Below, piece by piece: positions 35,890-49,265 of a stretch of DNA of 64,000 bases. The notes beneath the pieces are model-generated. The model worked only from the letters and a program-made list of their open reading frames with translations, was not told the origin of the DNA and ran no database searches. Source of the stretch: Pogostemon cablin (lineage: Eukaryota; Streptophyta; Magnoliopsida; Lamiales; Lamiaceae). The stretch's first letter is position 1. Every line of letters begins with the position of its first letter. The position numbers and the translations under genes were made by a program. The stretch spans positions 17,206,791 to 17,270,790 of the forward strand of contig CM043013.1 in NCBI GenBank assembly GCA_023678885.1, read 5' to 3'.

Positions 35890-38800
35890 TTAGTCTAGGA
35901 TGGTTCTGGTTGTTGTTTTCTTATGCAATGTCTGTCTAGGGTAGAAAAGAACAGCCAAAACCAAAGAAAAGGTTATACCAACCACTCCACTAAATGGTTG
36001 AAAAGGGTGGCCACCAGTTAGCCATAGAGGGAGATTTGGCTGATATTCCAGAAAGCCTCCCGTTTTTAAGATGAAATTAGAAGCCAGTATCCCTGTACGG
36101 AGTCCTATTGGGAGGGAGAGACTTCCTTGGCTTCGCTCCCGAGCTCCAGATAAACTTAGAGATAACATCCATAGCCCAGGAATTTCCCAGATTGGCCTAA
36201 GAATCAAGTCATAAGCAACGTAAGAAACACTGAAGATAATCAAGTTCAATAATGCAACGAAGAAATTGAGCTAGACAATGCATATGACAATTTTTTTTTT
36301 TGGGTGGGGGTGCGGGTATCAATTAAATAATAACGTTTTAAGTAAAACACATAGGAATAAGATTTCTTTAAAATGTCATTTGTATACTAGGGAGGAAATG
36401 TTCAACTGTCTGTATTTCTTTCCTTCCTAGTGGAGGGCTTTTGAATTCAGAATGGTTGATACGAGGCTATGGAGTTACAATTAGCTTAAAGACTCTGATC
36501 TGATGAACACCAGGACAAAAATATGCATGGTTCTCTCTTTTAGCACATTCACAAGCAAAACTAATCCAAATTTCAAAATTTTTAAAAGAGAGGACTGCAG
36601 TATGTGAAGCAACATGAAAGAATCTACCTTTGAGACAAAGCAAATATAAGTCCTGAGACAAATATTCCATAATGATATCCAAAGTCAGCAGCAATTTCTT
36701 GAGGCAACCATGAGCGAAAGAACAATTCCTCAACAACTGCAATACCAGTTGCAGTAGTAATTCCTTGCATAATCAGCTTAAGCAGCCGCCCGTACGATTT
36801 CATCAATGCTAAAGGTTCTAAAGATGACGATGATAGAGTTGTTGGCCAACATATATTCGCACATCCAAGTGATGAATTCACTGTATGAATCAGTATAACA
36901 AGGATGGATCCTCCAACCAAACCTTTCAAAAAGAATTTCCACTGACAGGGCAGAACAGTCAGCATATTTATACCAAGTTACATAATTTATGCAAATAAAC
37001 CTAACTTTGATGTCAAATTATAGTGGTTAACCCAGAAGTTTCAATCTTATAATGACTACTCAAAGAAATATACATTGCCAAATAATATCAATCATGTATT
37101 GAATTTGACCTGACACATTCCCCCTTTCCTTTCTATCATTTCCCAAAATGAAGTGGGGTTTGTGAATGAGGCTAATCATGGGAATTCCATAGGACAGGGC
37201 AGGATAAAAGAATATAGTAACATGAATCCATGTGGAATTATCCTACAAAGTTGACCAGTTTATCTCATAAGCAAGTGTTTAAGTATAGTCGGGAATCCCA
37301 GAGAATCCACCATGCTCCAGTTAAGCAGAAAACAACAATAAACACAAAAGAAGATGATTTTTTTTGGGAAAGGGTCACAATTCCTGTATATGGGGAATAA
37401 AAAAGCAGCAGATTAGGAAGTTAGAAAAATTTCAAGCTTCCAACTTAATGAGAATCACTTAATAGAGATCACAATAACTCTATCACAAGCTCCTAACATA
37501 TCAGCCTTAGTCTTTTGGTAAACAATCCACAAAAATCAAATCACAGATGTCCGTATTGATACTGATCTGTATGCTAGTATTAGTGTATTGAATTGAACTA
37601 TATTGAATCAATACCTTTGAGAGTGAAGCCAAATCGAGCCCATATTGCAATAAGGGATCTTCATATTTACGAATTCTTTTGCCCCATAGTGTGATCATTA
37701 TCATAATGGAGACATAAAGGCCAGCAATGCAAGCATACTCAGCAATTTTTAAGGGGTTATGCGTTGCCCAACTTTGCAGAAGTGTTGGAAGCAATGGAAG
37801 AACTACAGGCGACCATAGAAGAAGCACCATGAAGACAAAGCCAAGAACCCTGTAATGAAAAGATGGAAAATCTTTAATTGCCTATTTGGGAAAAGCTCAT
37901 TTCATGAATGGTGGATAAATAATGATACTTATTTAAGGAAGGCATGTAAAATGTCTTCTATTGTAAATGAATACCTAGCTTGGAAACTCATACAACAAAC
38001 ATTTGATTCATGGAAAGTCTTTGTTATTAATGCAACTGAACAACTAATATCGCACTATCAGTGTATGTCTAATTTCACAAATAACAGACAATATAGTACT
38101 CTTGCCTACAAGATATTTAAATCAGACAAACAAAAGCGAGCTTTATCACAAATCCATTTGCTTATCATTCCAGATACCCAAAACTTCTAAAAAAGATGTC
38201 CACATAAAAGCCAAAAGCCACATTCGAGGAAATAGAATTAGACTTCTAGTAATCTTTAACTTAATTCAGAGAAACTGAAGTTGATAAGAAAATAGCACAT
38301 GCTACAGATATAATTAACAGCTATCGTAAAGAAAATATGCAATTGTGCCTTCTATTTCTGGACATCATTGAACTCAATATTATCTATAAGAGGAAAATTC
38401 AAATACCTCTGTAACAATGGACGTTCAGCGATACGAAGAAATGAGATGAGCTTGTCAGCTAAACTCATAGCACCACGTAGGCCACCCCAAAGTAAAGCTA
38501 CTTTGCCAACAAGCTTCAGAATACCCCCCCTCTGTCCCAGTTCCGCAAGCATGGACACTAGCCTATTTCACAGAGCCAAAAGTTGAACACCTTCTCAATT
38601 AAGATTATAACTCAAGAAACATAACAAATATGGGAAAATGTAAGCAACTGAAGCAAACCTTTCATGATCCACTTCACCATCTTCCTTTACAGGCACCACA
38701 GGACTAGCAACAGATAATGCTTTCTCTGCAAGGCTTGTCACTATATTGTTATGGGTTTTATCAGGCATTTCATTTAGCTCGTCTGGATCTTTTCTGTTTT

Positions 38801-41800
38801 TCTTTTTCAAGGATTCATTTGAAGGTCCAGGAGTTTCAGCATTCTACAAGCATCAAAAAATTTAGGAAGTTCAAATGACAATTCAAAGCACTGATTACGA
38901 ACACACACACACACACATGTATATATGTAGAGTTATAGCAACATTTACCAAGACCTTGAACATTAAAAAAGAAAAATTTAGACATTCAGAAATTTTCTAA
39001 CCAATGGACAAGTTAAAAAATAGATAAATTAGGACTAACAACCATATATTATAATATGAAGAAACATAATACAATTGAAGTTGTGGCATCATCGTATTCA
39101 GAATAATCTTTATTTATCAATCATTTCAGGTATCACATTGAACATGAAAGGGTTTAACTAGCCTCAAAGGAGTTGATGCAACATCAAAGTTTAGAAGGAT
39201 TAATGGTGTGCAAGCAAAAGAACACCAGGGTAGCCCATTGTGACTCGAAAGAAGGGGGTTGATAGAGGAAGGAAACATTATTTATTTTAGTATTTTGATT
39301 TCAAATCAATTATTTCCTTGTTTTAGATTATTTAGTTTCCTATTTCCTTATTACCCTTAGTTTCCTATTTCTGCCATATTAGAAATTAGGGTTAGGGTTT
39401 TGTTTGTGGGCCTTCAGCCTATTTAAACACCGTATCTTACTCTACGGTTTTTTCATCAAGAAGAATTATCTATTTGCAACCTTATCGGTTTGTGGCAGAG
39501 CTCGTCTCTGCGGCCTTTTAAGGGATTTCTTTGTTTCGTGATCATCTTAACTCTATCAGGCGTCATAATGAAATGTATGAGAAAATATTTATCAAACGAA
39601 AAAATGGTCAAAATATATATTACCGGTTCACAAGCAAGTAAAGCAGATGCCCCCAAAGCAGCTGTTACAGCACCAACCATAGCTTTGTTGTTCTTAGGAA
39701 TTCCAAGATCAATGTCATCCACTCTTTCTTTAATTGAACCAGTCAACTTATCTATATTTACTCTTTCTCTGGAGTGTTTTTGACTACTCTCCTTTTCAAC
39801 AACTTGAACGAGTCTCTCTATCGTTTTATCATCCTGGTCAAGGGTAGAAGTTTGTTCGTTATCAGCATCCAGTGCAGCAACATTAAAGAACTTTCTAAGG
39901 GCAGCCAAAGAGGAGCCCACAATGACACCGATAGGCAAAACTGTTCTTAAATATTGTGTCTCCTGAACAGAAGATAAGATAGCTCTAACTATATTCTCCC
40001 CGTCAACGATGCCAAGCTCCCCTAGCCGGTTCTTATTCACATTATGCCTGTGATGCATACCTTCCCCTGCAGCCAAAGAAACAGCATTTGCAACATGCTC
40101 TATTTCTTTAGCAAGTTTGATCCCCAAGTCATCCATATTTTCCCCACTGAATCTACGCCCAACTTCGACATTTAAACACTTTAACATGAGACTTTTGATG
40201 AAAAGCATGGGATCACCGAATTTGCCTTCATCAAACTCAACATTGTCATTGACAGAATCCTTCTTAAGTTCCTCACTGAGGTCCTGGGGTTCACCAGAAC
40301 CCAGTGTTACGTAAGATGTTTCAATAATATTATCATTGTGCTTGGTTATTGGCCAGCTGTCAGTCTGGTTTTCCCTATCACCTTGATGAGTCGGATATTC
40401 ATCAACAGAAACATTATGATCTTCTGTCTGCTCTGAAAGCTTCCATTGACCTTCTTCTGGAATGTAATCCAGATATATTGCTGATTTTCTATCCATATCC
40501 AAAGGCTTTTCATTTCTCATCTTCAAGGCAAGATATGCCTTGAAATATTCTTTGTAAAGTGGATCTCCATACGGAAAAGTAGTTAAATTTTTTGGACCCT
40601 TTCCTGCACTGCTATACAAAGAGTTCACAAAATTAATCACTTGAGTTTCTCCAGTCGTTGGCACAAAACGGGTTTCAGTATCAGTCCTAGCCTGGTTCCG
40701 ACCAGACTGTGTGATTGCATTAGTCCTGAGATCTATTGACCCTACAGATTTGGGGTCATTTTCTTTCTGATGATTCTTAGTTATAGAGCCTTCCTTCTCA
40801 TTATTTTCATTCTTCATATGACCTACCTTCTCCTTTTCAACCTCCAACTGATCTATCATGTCTTCGATTACGTGGAATACACTGTTAACAGCAGCTTGTG
40901 TTGAATCATCAAATCCTGTTAATGCATCCAGCGCTTGAGAAACGCTAAAGCTTGAAGGAGGACTTGTGTTTTGGCTAAAAACAGGCATTGGACCTTTTTC
41001 TCCCTTCCTCTGAGTGTTTTCTGCATCCTGTTCAATGACTTGAGCCTCAGAAGCAGAGGAAGAGGCTGAAGAGTTTTCTTCTGTCTTGCTGCCTTCAGAT
41101 GTCTTAGCCTGATCATTCGAAAAATTATTGATCTTCTTATCCTGATCGTTCAAAAAATCATTGTTACACGCGTCCACCGGGTCTGATTGACTTTTACCAT
41201 TTTCTCTCTCCGGTTTCTGTTGGACAGGAACATCCTCTGCTCCATTAGATATATTTTCTAACTCTTGATTAGCAATTATTTCGGGTGCCATTTTCTTTTC
41301 AGAAACTTGGGCTGTCTTACCCCCTGACGGTACTTCACTTTCATTAAAGTTTCCTGTTTCATTCGGGTTCACAATGTCTAAATCAGGACTGATGCTTTCA
41401 TTGTTACTGATAGATTGATAAGAACCTGCGTCATTCTGTTTCTTGGAAGACTCTGACGACTGATTCTCTAATTCCATATCCCCAGGAAGCTTGTCAGAGT
41501 CCTGATCAATTTTAGAGGAACCATCTCCAGGGCCATCATCAATCTTCTTGTTTTGGTCCAAAGCTTCAACATCTGAGACATGATTTTCTTTTGTAGTTTG
41601 AATTTTTTCTAGCACTTTTGAGTTCAATCCTGATGCCACCTCAGGAATATGTCCTAAACTTAGGAGTTTATCAAATTTCAGATCAGTTCGCTGGCTCTGT
41701 AAGATAGTTGTAACAGATGTTGTAAGCTTTTCTCGAACATCTTCAGGGACAGCATCTTGAATAGCTTTGATAAGTGTTTCCCCTTGACCCACGGCATTAA

Positions 41801-44800
41801 GGACCTGAACACAATCCAAATTATCTTTGTAGTATTAAAAAATTACAATATATTACAAACAGACTTCTCCATATATCACAAATTTTCAATATATTCAAAA
41901 TTATCATTGTAGTATCCAAAATATTTCAATATATTAGTTCAATCCTGATTACATTCTCCAGATTTATTAAGTGGGAATTGAAGTAGTTATAAATCCACGA
42001 TTAAAAGCTTCACAAACAGACTTCTCACAAAAATGTGTAGAGAATATATTGTACGATGATGATTAACTACATGTGCAATCTCTATGTTATGCTCAGAAGG
42101 CAAGTCTGAGAGCAGCGCAACATTCCATATACTTGGCAGATATAGCTATCCGAACTGAAAGAACCATATCACATATTTTTAAGTAAATCAGCTAAAATAA
42201 TACAGGACATCAAGAGCATTACCTTGTTCTTCTGTTCATCTGACAAGGTGTCTGGCATAGTAACATCAAGCATATTCAAGACCACTTGTGCAGTCTGTAG
42301 AACTTGCCCTCTTTCACTATCTAAAGAGTTGATTCCTTCCTCTACTGTTGCATCAATTGTGACATTGGGCTGTATCCGGGTATAGTTGTCCTCTTGCTGC
42401 AGTCCTTTGGCTATAGATGGTTGTTTCCCTATATCTTTTATAGATCCTGATAAAATGCTCTTAGCCGTACTATTTTCCTGCAACATCTCCAATTGGGTAT
42501 TTGTAGGATTCCTGTTAGTAAGATTCAAGAACTTGTCAACTCTGCCCCCTTCAATTGAAGCTCTGTTTTCTACTAGTGCTAAACCCAAAGGATTTATAGT
42601 GAAATCAATATCTTTCAAAAGAGGGTGGCGACCCTTTAGAAGTCCGAGCTCTACAGCAGTGAGCCACTGCAGTTGAGCATTTTGGCCATTAAGTTAGTTA
42701 ATGTAAACCATATTAGAATAAAATTATGTAAATAAGAACACTCAGTATTAGTTACCTCCAATGCTAGGTTTTGGCACCAAGAGAACACTAACTTGTCATC
42801 CATAATCTGGCTAGATGGCTTGTAAGAACACAGAATTAAGCTTGTATACGGGTTCTCTGCTATCGAACTCCGTGGAATAGAGAAAAATGGAGCTTTCCCA
42901 TTGTCATTCTGTGAATCATTCAAAAGCACAACAGTCAACTTTAAAGAAAATGTAATAGATTTGTCATTCTGTGAATCATTCAAAAGCACAACAATTAACT
43001 TTAAAAGAAAATGTAATAGATTTGTCATTCTGTGAATCATTCAAAAGCACAACAATTAACTTTAAAAGAAAATGTAATAGATTTAGTTTGCGTTTCAAGG
43101 CATTTCACATAAGTATGCAAACAGATGTTACTGAGTCACTGACAACAATTTCTTTATTGATTACTGTTACTCTCAAATATGTTATCAGGGCATAAGATCT
43201 GACACAGGTTAATGCAAGTCCAAGAAGGCTTGTCAAATGTAAAAATGTAAAATTATAGATGCAAGCATAATAAAATTATAGCACATCATAATCTAATATT
43301 GTCCAAACACATAATGGGTGGTTGTGACTGGTTAACACTACTGCTAGTTGTTTCCTGTTATAAGATAAATATCAGGCCCCCTGCACATGTACTTCATGCA
43401 TTCTGTACAGTGAAGTGAAGTGAGCTACAATCAACAAGAGAAACAGTACTGACCTGACCAATGAAATAAAAAAGTACTTAACATAGCTTAAAAAGGCGTA
43501 CAACAGAAGATGCATCAGAAAAATCAAATGAACAAGCCAGATTATCAAGGCATTTTAGAGGGTTTGAAAACACTGAAAAAAATAAGTCATCTAAGAGCAA
43601 TCAACCATCAGGGAGAGTGGTTGAAAAAACTTCTAGCTAGAGTTGTTGGGAAAATAAAACTGCATTTGATCAGTACTACTGATGACAATCAAGTCCTCAC
43701 TATGGTTTTTAAGGGATTTATATTTTAAAAAAATGGGATTGCAAAGAGAGGGAAAATGTGAATCTCAAGGTGAGATTGTTCTCTTAATCTACTAAACCTG
43801 CATTGCCAAATTATCATCCAAAAGCACAAGGCAAGAAGTAAACAGATCATATTTGATACCAATCTTTAGTTGTCATCATTGATATGGCTATGGAAAATAC
43901 AGAGTCTGTCCTAACTCTCATAAAAAAGAGGATATGATATGGGTTGATACATATATCTAGCATGTTTCTGGTGTCTGCTTTTGACACTACCAATTGATAA
44001 TCAGAAATGGAAAAAGAAACATCAACAATGTAAGTTCATCAATTTGAACTCCTGTAATTAATTATGTATATATGTGTATACAAATAAGTAAATATATGTA
44101 ATATATGTATGTCTGTATATGCAACTAGGAATTTATAAACATGCATGCCACATATATATTATTCTATATTCATGAAAAAATTGAAACACAACTTCCATGA
44201 ATATAATGCAAGATCCTATACCAAAATTTAACTTTTATAGATAAGTAATGTTAATCAAATTAAATTTACCATTTTAAACTCGCATTCTAATGGAGAAGGA
44301 ACTGTAAAAGTTATTGATAATGAAATATAATACTAATAATTTCCAATAAATAAGGATTTTTAACTTTAATTGCATCTTATTGTTACAAAATATCAAGATG
44401 AGCCTCATCCTGACCTAAATATACTGGAAATTTCTTATTTCATATTCACACAATATCGACATCTTATGACTCCAGGGTTCGCATGATCCAAGAAATTTAT
44501 GGGCCAAGTACCCAGCTCAGATCTATTAGTACTTGTCCAGTATTTGCGTAACATGACTAATATAAAACAAAAATTGCTAATAGGTAATGCAATAATAGTA
44601 CTACTAGTACTAGAGCAACCTTAAAGTGCCATTTATATTCAACATTGTACCATGGTAAGATAATAAACCTGTATGAACAGAAGGGGAACCTTCACTTTTC
44701 CAACCAAATCTCGTGTGCTAGATTTTGCATAAAATTCTTCAATGCTATCAAATCCATAAGACACCATGGAAACTGCTTTCTCAAAATCCCAAATGGATGA

Positions 44801-47800
44801 CGCAGAAAGAGCTTTTTCAACGTCAAATCCTTTACCTCGACCTTGAAATAATTCCTGAACATATCAGTGATAAAAAGATGAAAAGATCAATACAATCTAT
44901 CTTATTAAAATCAGTGATGACTCAGAAGAATGATAGATCAGTTGATGGGATTGGCGAATGTTCTTATTAGTTAGTTTTAAGGTTAAAAGAAGAAAAAAGG
45001 TACATCAATGCAACTGAGTATTGCACAAGGTTCAAGTAAGCCCTTAGTTTATTTTTGGGATTGTCTTGTTAAAATGGAACACACACAGACCCATTATTCC
45101 ATTAGCCCCTCAGTTAGCTCCAAAGTCTTCCTGCTAGCCAATTTCCGGCAAATCCGATCGTCAGTTTTTTCAAACTTCATACCGAAACATCTTCATGAGC
45201 TTCTGTTTCACAAATAAATTTGCTATCAATAGTTTTGTACCAAAAAAACATTGAAAACCATAAACACATTCCCAATCCTGTAATTTTTTTTACCGAAGTG
45301 AATAGTAACCTTCTTGAGAGCTGATTTTTGGTCGATCCGTTAGTCAAAACATTTTCAAACTTAACCACAATAAACCGCTCCTACAGTCCATCTATGATTT
45401 TTTTATATTAAATTTGAAATGAATTAGTCTATCATTTTTGTGCCCTGAAACACAAACAGGGTTTAGAAACCCAACTCACAGTTTTTGACAAATTTGCAGA
45501 CATAAACATGATAGATCAATATATTGGATTAAAAATCTAAAACCATAGAAAAGAAGCCCATATGAAGAGACTCATGTCACTAGTAAGTATTCTGAAAGAA
45601 AAATTTTGGCCATGGGATTGACCAGAAAAGGCTCGCTAGAAGGTAGAGGAGTTCATGGAGGAGCAACAAACATTTAGTATGTCTAACAGCAGGGCTAATG
45701 GGGCAATTATGCTTAACTTAAAGATGATAAAGGATTTGTTTGCACCAAAAATATATAAACAGAGGTTACTTGAATATTGCCTTTAGGGGGGGGCATATAT
45801 GTACGCACTCTCTAAAAAGAATGTCTGCAGCAGATACTTGAATTTTAGACTCCCAACACGTAAGGCCGTATGACTCAAAATCTAGATGGATAGAGTGTGA
45901 CTCAAAAAAAGTTCACATTTTTTTGAATGAAAGCTCTTTACAATGGCAAGCATGATCAAATATAGTTTTTAAGGTAAAAGTGTGTGCAGCAATGTAAATC
46001 AGTAGAAACAACCTTGTTACACTGAAGTATCTTGATTAGGCCATCAGTGTGCCTCTGATAAAAATCCGTATGATAGGCAGAGGACCTCATGGCTTCCACC
46101 AAGTCAAAAGGATTATCTATGCATGTCGCAGCAGTAAGAGGAGTTTTCTGTCCACATTCTACCAAGTATTTTGTCAACATGTTTGCACCATACTCCCAGC
46201 CAACTGCCATTAATGTTGCCCATGGCCTTTTCTTGATTATGTACTGAACAGCTGTGGAGATATCATCGCTGTCAGCAGCCGTAAATAACCTACATAAATG
46301 AAGTAGTTATAGCGTCCTAGTATCTGCTTGAATTGCAGTCCAAAAATAATTAAATCTTCTCAATTAGGAACCTAATATTAGAGTTATTAGATGATATGGT
46401 TCTGTTTATTCTGCTCAATTTTATCATTAGAAGCAACTAATTTATTTAAGATGGAATTTCTTTTACAATACTAGTTAAGTGCATGTTTTGAACAATTTTG
46501 TAATGGAATTATGGAAGTCCATTTTCAGAATGAACCTTTTACATATTTGCTTTTTGGAAGTGCTAAGAGAAACATACTTTGATGTCCATTGATCATAAAG
46601 TGCAAAGAGAAAAGTTCGAATCCAAAATTCAAACAACTGCCAAAAAGACTTCGAAAAATAAAGTGCATTTGAAATTAACCACCAAACACTTAATATTTCA
46701 CAAACATACTTTCATGTCTAGAAGTCAATTTGAAATGGTTTCTGAAACAAGATGCAAATAACTTTGTGCCAAAGTACACCACAAAATGTTTTTAAGGTGA
46801 AGGAATAAAAGGCCACTAAGTCTCCCAAACTCGATTAGAATCAAGATTCCTTAGTGCAAGGAAAAGAAATAAAAAGTTTGAAGATTTATAATTTTAAAAG
46901 CCACACAAATATGCATCGTAATGATCAAAGCCTTGATCTCGTTTGGACCTAACCAGCATTTACCAATAAAAGGAATCTAAAGCATGATGTATCTCAGAAA
47001 AAGGCACCAGCCATGTGTTTTTTTTTAAAGGGAAGTCAAGTTTTCGAAACACATGCATCATGAAGAATAGGCATGATTAACAAAATCTTTGTCACAGCAT
47101 AAACAAATGTTCACAGATCATGTAGACTTCCCAGATGGAGAAATGGTGCAAGAATACTGCAGCCAACTAACAAATGAATTGTCTCCAATATGAAGAAGTA
47201 GATAATGAAGATGGACAGAACTAATAGACAACCGAGACAAACCATAGATAAGACTCCATGTTCTTGTCAATTCCTGATTACAAATTTAAGTGATAACTCA
47301 AGTACTCAAGATGAGGTCTTTTAAGTAATACTATAGAATTCCCTGTCTCTAGCCGTTAAATGAGCAAAGAACTTTACTGCCCAAAGCTTCTAAATTGTTG
47401 TAGGCATTTGCCAGGAAATAGAAGATTCTAACATTATAGCACAACAGCTATAATTTAAACTCAGACAATCTGATTCATAATTATCAGTAGATAAAGGAAC
47501 TGGATGTGAGACTTTCAGAGGGACAAATCTCAAGTAATTTGATCAAGTATAATAGGTTAAACATGACTAGAAGCAATAAACTAATATTAGAAAAGGAAAG
47601 AAGAAGAGTACATGAAAATAACATCAAAATCTAATTGGACGGAAGAAATACTCCAAGCTCATAACTTATGGAGAGGAGGAAATATAAAAAAGAAGGAAGA
47701 AAGAACTTTAACAATAAAAGAAAGTCACGTGTTAAGACTCTTATCAACTTTCAATTTTGCAGGGAATGTCATCAAACTTTCCTAACAAGTCCAAACAGCT

Positions 47801-48766
47801 AATAAAGATGAAAATCTTGCTCAGATAATTCATTGCTTCCACCAATATTATTATAACTCTACACATGAAGACCATGTAAGCTTAGGAGAGAATTAAAAGG
47901 TTTAACAGGATACACATTTTTTTGCTAAAACCCATACATAGCACTGACTTTTCTGTTTGATATAGTTAAACTATAATCCAACATGTAATAAGAGGATACT
48001 AACCGTGGAGTGGTTAAGGGTGAACCACCACATCCTCTTGGATTCATGACCACAGGAAAAACACCTCTACTCAAGCAATCTCGCACAAAAACCTGATTTT
48101 TTTCTCGTTACTCCCTTCTGAAGTCCCCGGAACAATCAAAACTGTTGTATCAAAACCACGTTCCTCCTCCAATTCCAAACTTTCCGGCCAATCCAACGAG
48201 AGGACTCCTCCGTCCTCAGTGCCAACACAGAGCCTCTGATACACCATATTCTCACCAATACCATCATTACTCTTTACTGGTTGAATCATTCTCCCACTGT
48301 TCAATTTCACATAATGCCTATCTTCCGTGACAAGCTTTTCACTAACATTCTCGAACAATTCGTTTTCGGGGAAACAAATAGAAGGGCACCGTAGCGTCAC
48401 GAATCGATTAAAGGGCGTGGGGCTGGTGAACAAGATCCAATCCCCAATATCAGAGCTCGAATTCTCGACATCGTTAGGGTCTGGAAGCAATCTCTTGGGA
48501 TTAGAAGAGAAAAGGAGAGCGAGACCAGAGGCGAAGCCGAGGGTTGGAGCAATACAACTGAGGGAATTAAGGGAGGGAAATTGGGAAACCAAGCTGTTGA
48601 TAAGGTTATCAAACGATGACGGCGTGGGATTTAGGTCGCTCCGAATAGTGAAGAGCTTGATGCGACGGCGTTTCCAGCCACGGTGGTGATGGCGGGAGGG
48701 GATAGCCCGTCGGCGGAGAGCTGCCGGAGGGAGCAGGAATGCAGTTTGTCCAAACGCCAGGCTCAT
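35890..48766 (-). CDS. Large plastid-type protein: EMB8-like alpha/beta-hydrolase fold plus CPBP (CAAX protease-like) membrane domain
   Basis: Exons from 5' to 3' (plus coordinates): 48004-48766, 46013-46289, 44669-44854, 42756-42908, 42223-42666, 39624-41804, 38659-38843, 38407-38562, 37615-37849, 36628-36941, 35890-36196. The total is 5201 nt; exon 1 has a 1-base deletion in an A7 run at about 48098-48104, and counting it as 8 gives exactly 1734 codons. The N-terminus is Arg/Ser-rich, like a transit peptide. Hydrolase-like part: VLIVPGTSEGS, NPRGCGGSPLTTPRL, then GWEYG (285-289), where EMB8 relatives have a GXSXG Ser. The exon 6 region is acidic, Ser/Asn-rich and probably disordered. Several membrane segments follow, with EELFFR (1598-1603) as CPBP motif 1 and FALSQ (1627-1631) where FxxxH is usual. 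It resembles Arabidopsis At2g03140 as I recall it. Function unknown. Confidence 0.85.
39240..39590 (+). mobile_element. Possible LTR relic in intron 6 of the large gene
   Basis: The segment has promoter-like CAGCCTATTTAAACACCG followed by T-rich and CT-rich leader sequence (TCATCAAGAAGAATTATC, GCAGAGCTCGTCTCTGC), unlike the surrounding intron. This fits a solo LTR or TRIM fragment. No target duplication was found, so it is only a suggestion. Confidence 0.25.
42901..43082 (-). repeat. 60-61-bp tandem triplication over the exon 4 acceptor of the large gene
   Basis: TTGTCATTCTGTGAATCATT recurs at 42901, 42961 and 43022. Each copy contains, on the minus strand, a pyrimidine-poor tract and the acceptor GATTCACAG|AATGACAA. 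Only the copy nearest the exon is used in the model that keeps the frame. Confidence 0.92.
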
Positions 48767-48946
48767 ATTAGTGGCGGCGGCGGCGAAGGTGGTGGCGTTG
48801 GTGATTGTGAGTGGCTATGCGGTGGAGATTGATGGAGAGGCGGTGGAATGAAGCCAATGGTTCGGTTTAACGGTTGAGAAAAATGCTACTAGAATATGTC
48901 ATGCGCTTCTGATGTTGACGTGTGTTCACTTGGAAAAGCAGGTTTT

Positions 48947-48970
48947 GGGGGGGGGGGGGGGGGGGGGGGG
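48947..48970. repeat. Poly-G tract, 24 bases
   Basis: An unbroken G run 180 bp upstream of the minus-strand start codon, so it is C24 in the 5' flank or leader of the large gene. It could form a quadruplex. Such runs are also error-prone in assemblies. Confidence 0.95.
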
Positions 48971-49121
48971 TTCCTCTCTGTTGTTGCGTTGTCTACGGTT
49001 CCTGCAATTTGTTTTAGATTTTCTCGTCATTTTAAAGTCGCGTTTGCAACAATTTTATTCAATTTTTTTTAAAGTCAGATTATATATATATATATAAATA
49101 AATAAAGCATAACTACAAGCA

Positions 49122-49265
49122 GTACTCAAAATAGCTACAACAATTAATTATCTAAGAGTTTTAGGAATACAAATTGTTGGAAAACTATGATTGGTACTCA
49201 AAATAGTTACAACAATTAATTATCTAAGAGTTTTAGGAATACAAATTGTCGGAAAACTATACCAA
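49122..49265. repeat. 72-bp tandem duplication
   Basis: GTACTCAAAATAG(C/T)TACAAC...GGAAAACTAT occurs at 49122 and 49194 with only a few differences. It lies at the 3' end of the LINE fragment. Confidence 0.9.

Noticed and set aside
37855..38190. Plus-strand frame inside an intron of the large gene
   Set aside because: No recognisable product, intron-like composition, and opposite to a well-supported gene.
42901..43082. Evenly spaced repeats as CRISPR
   Set aside because: The units are contiguous tandem copies without distinct spacers, in a plant gene.
43510..43728. Plus-strand frame in intron 3 of the large gene
   Set aside because: No homology recognised and short; chance frame.
45008..45400. 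Possible gene fragment in intron 2 of the large gene
   Set aside because: The base composition is a little higher in C than nearby intron DNA, but no protein family could be recognised on either strand.
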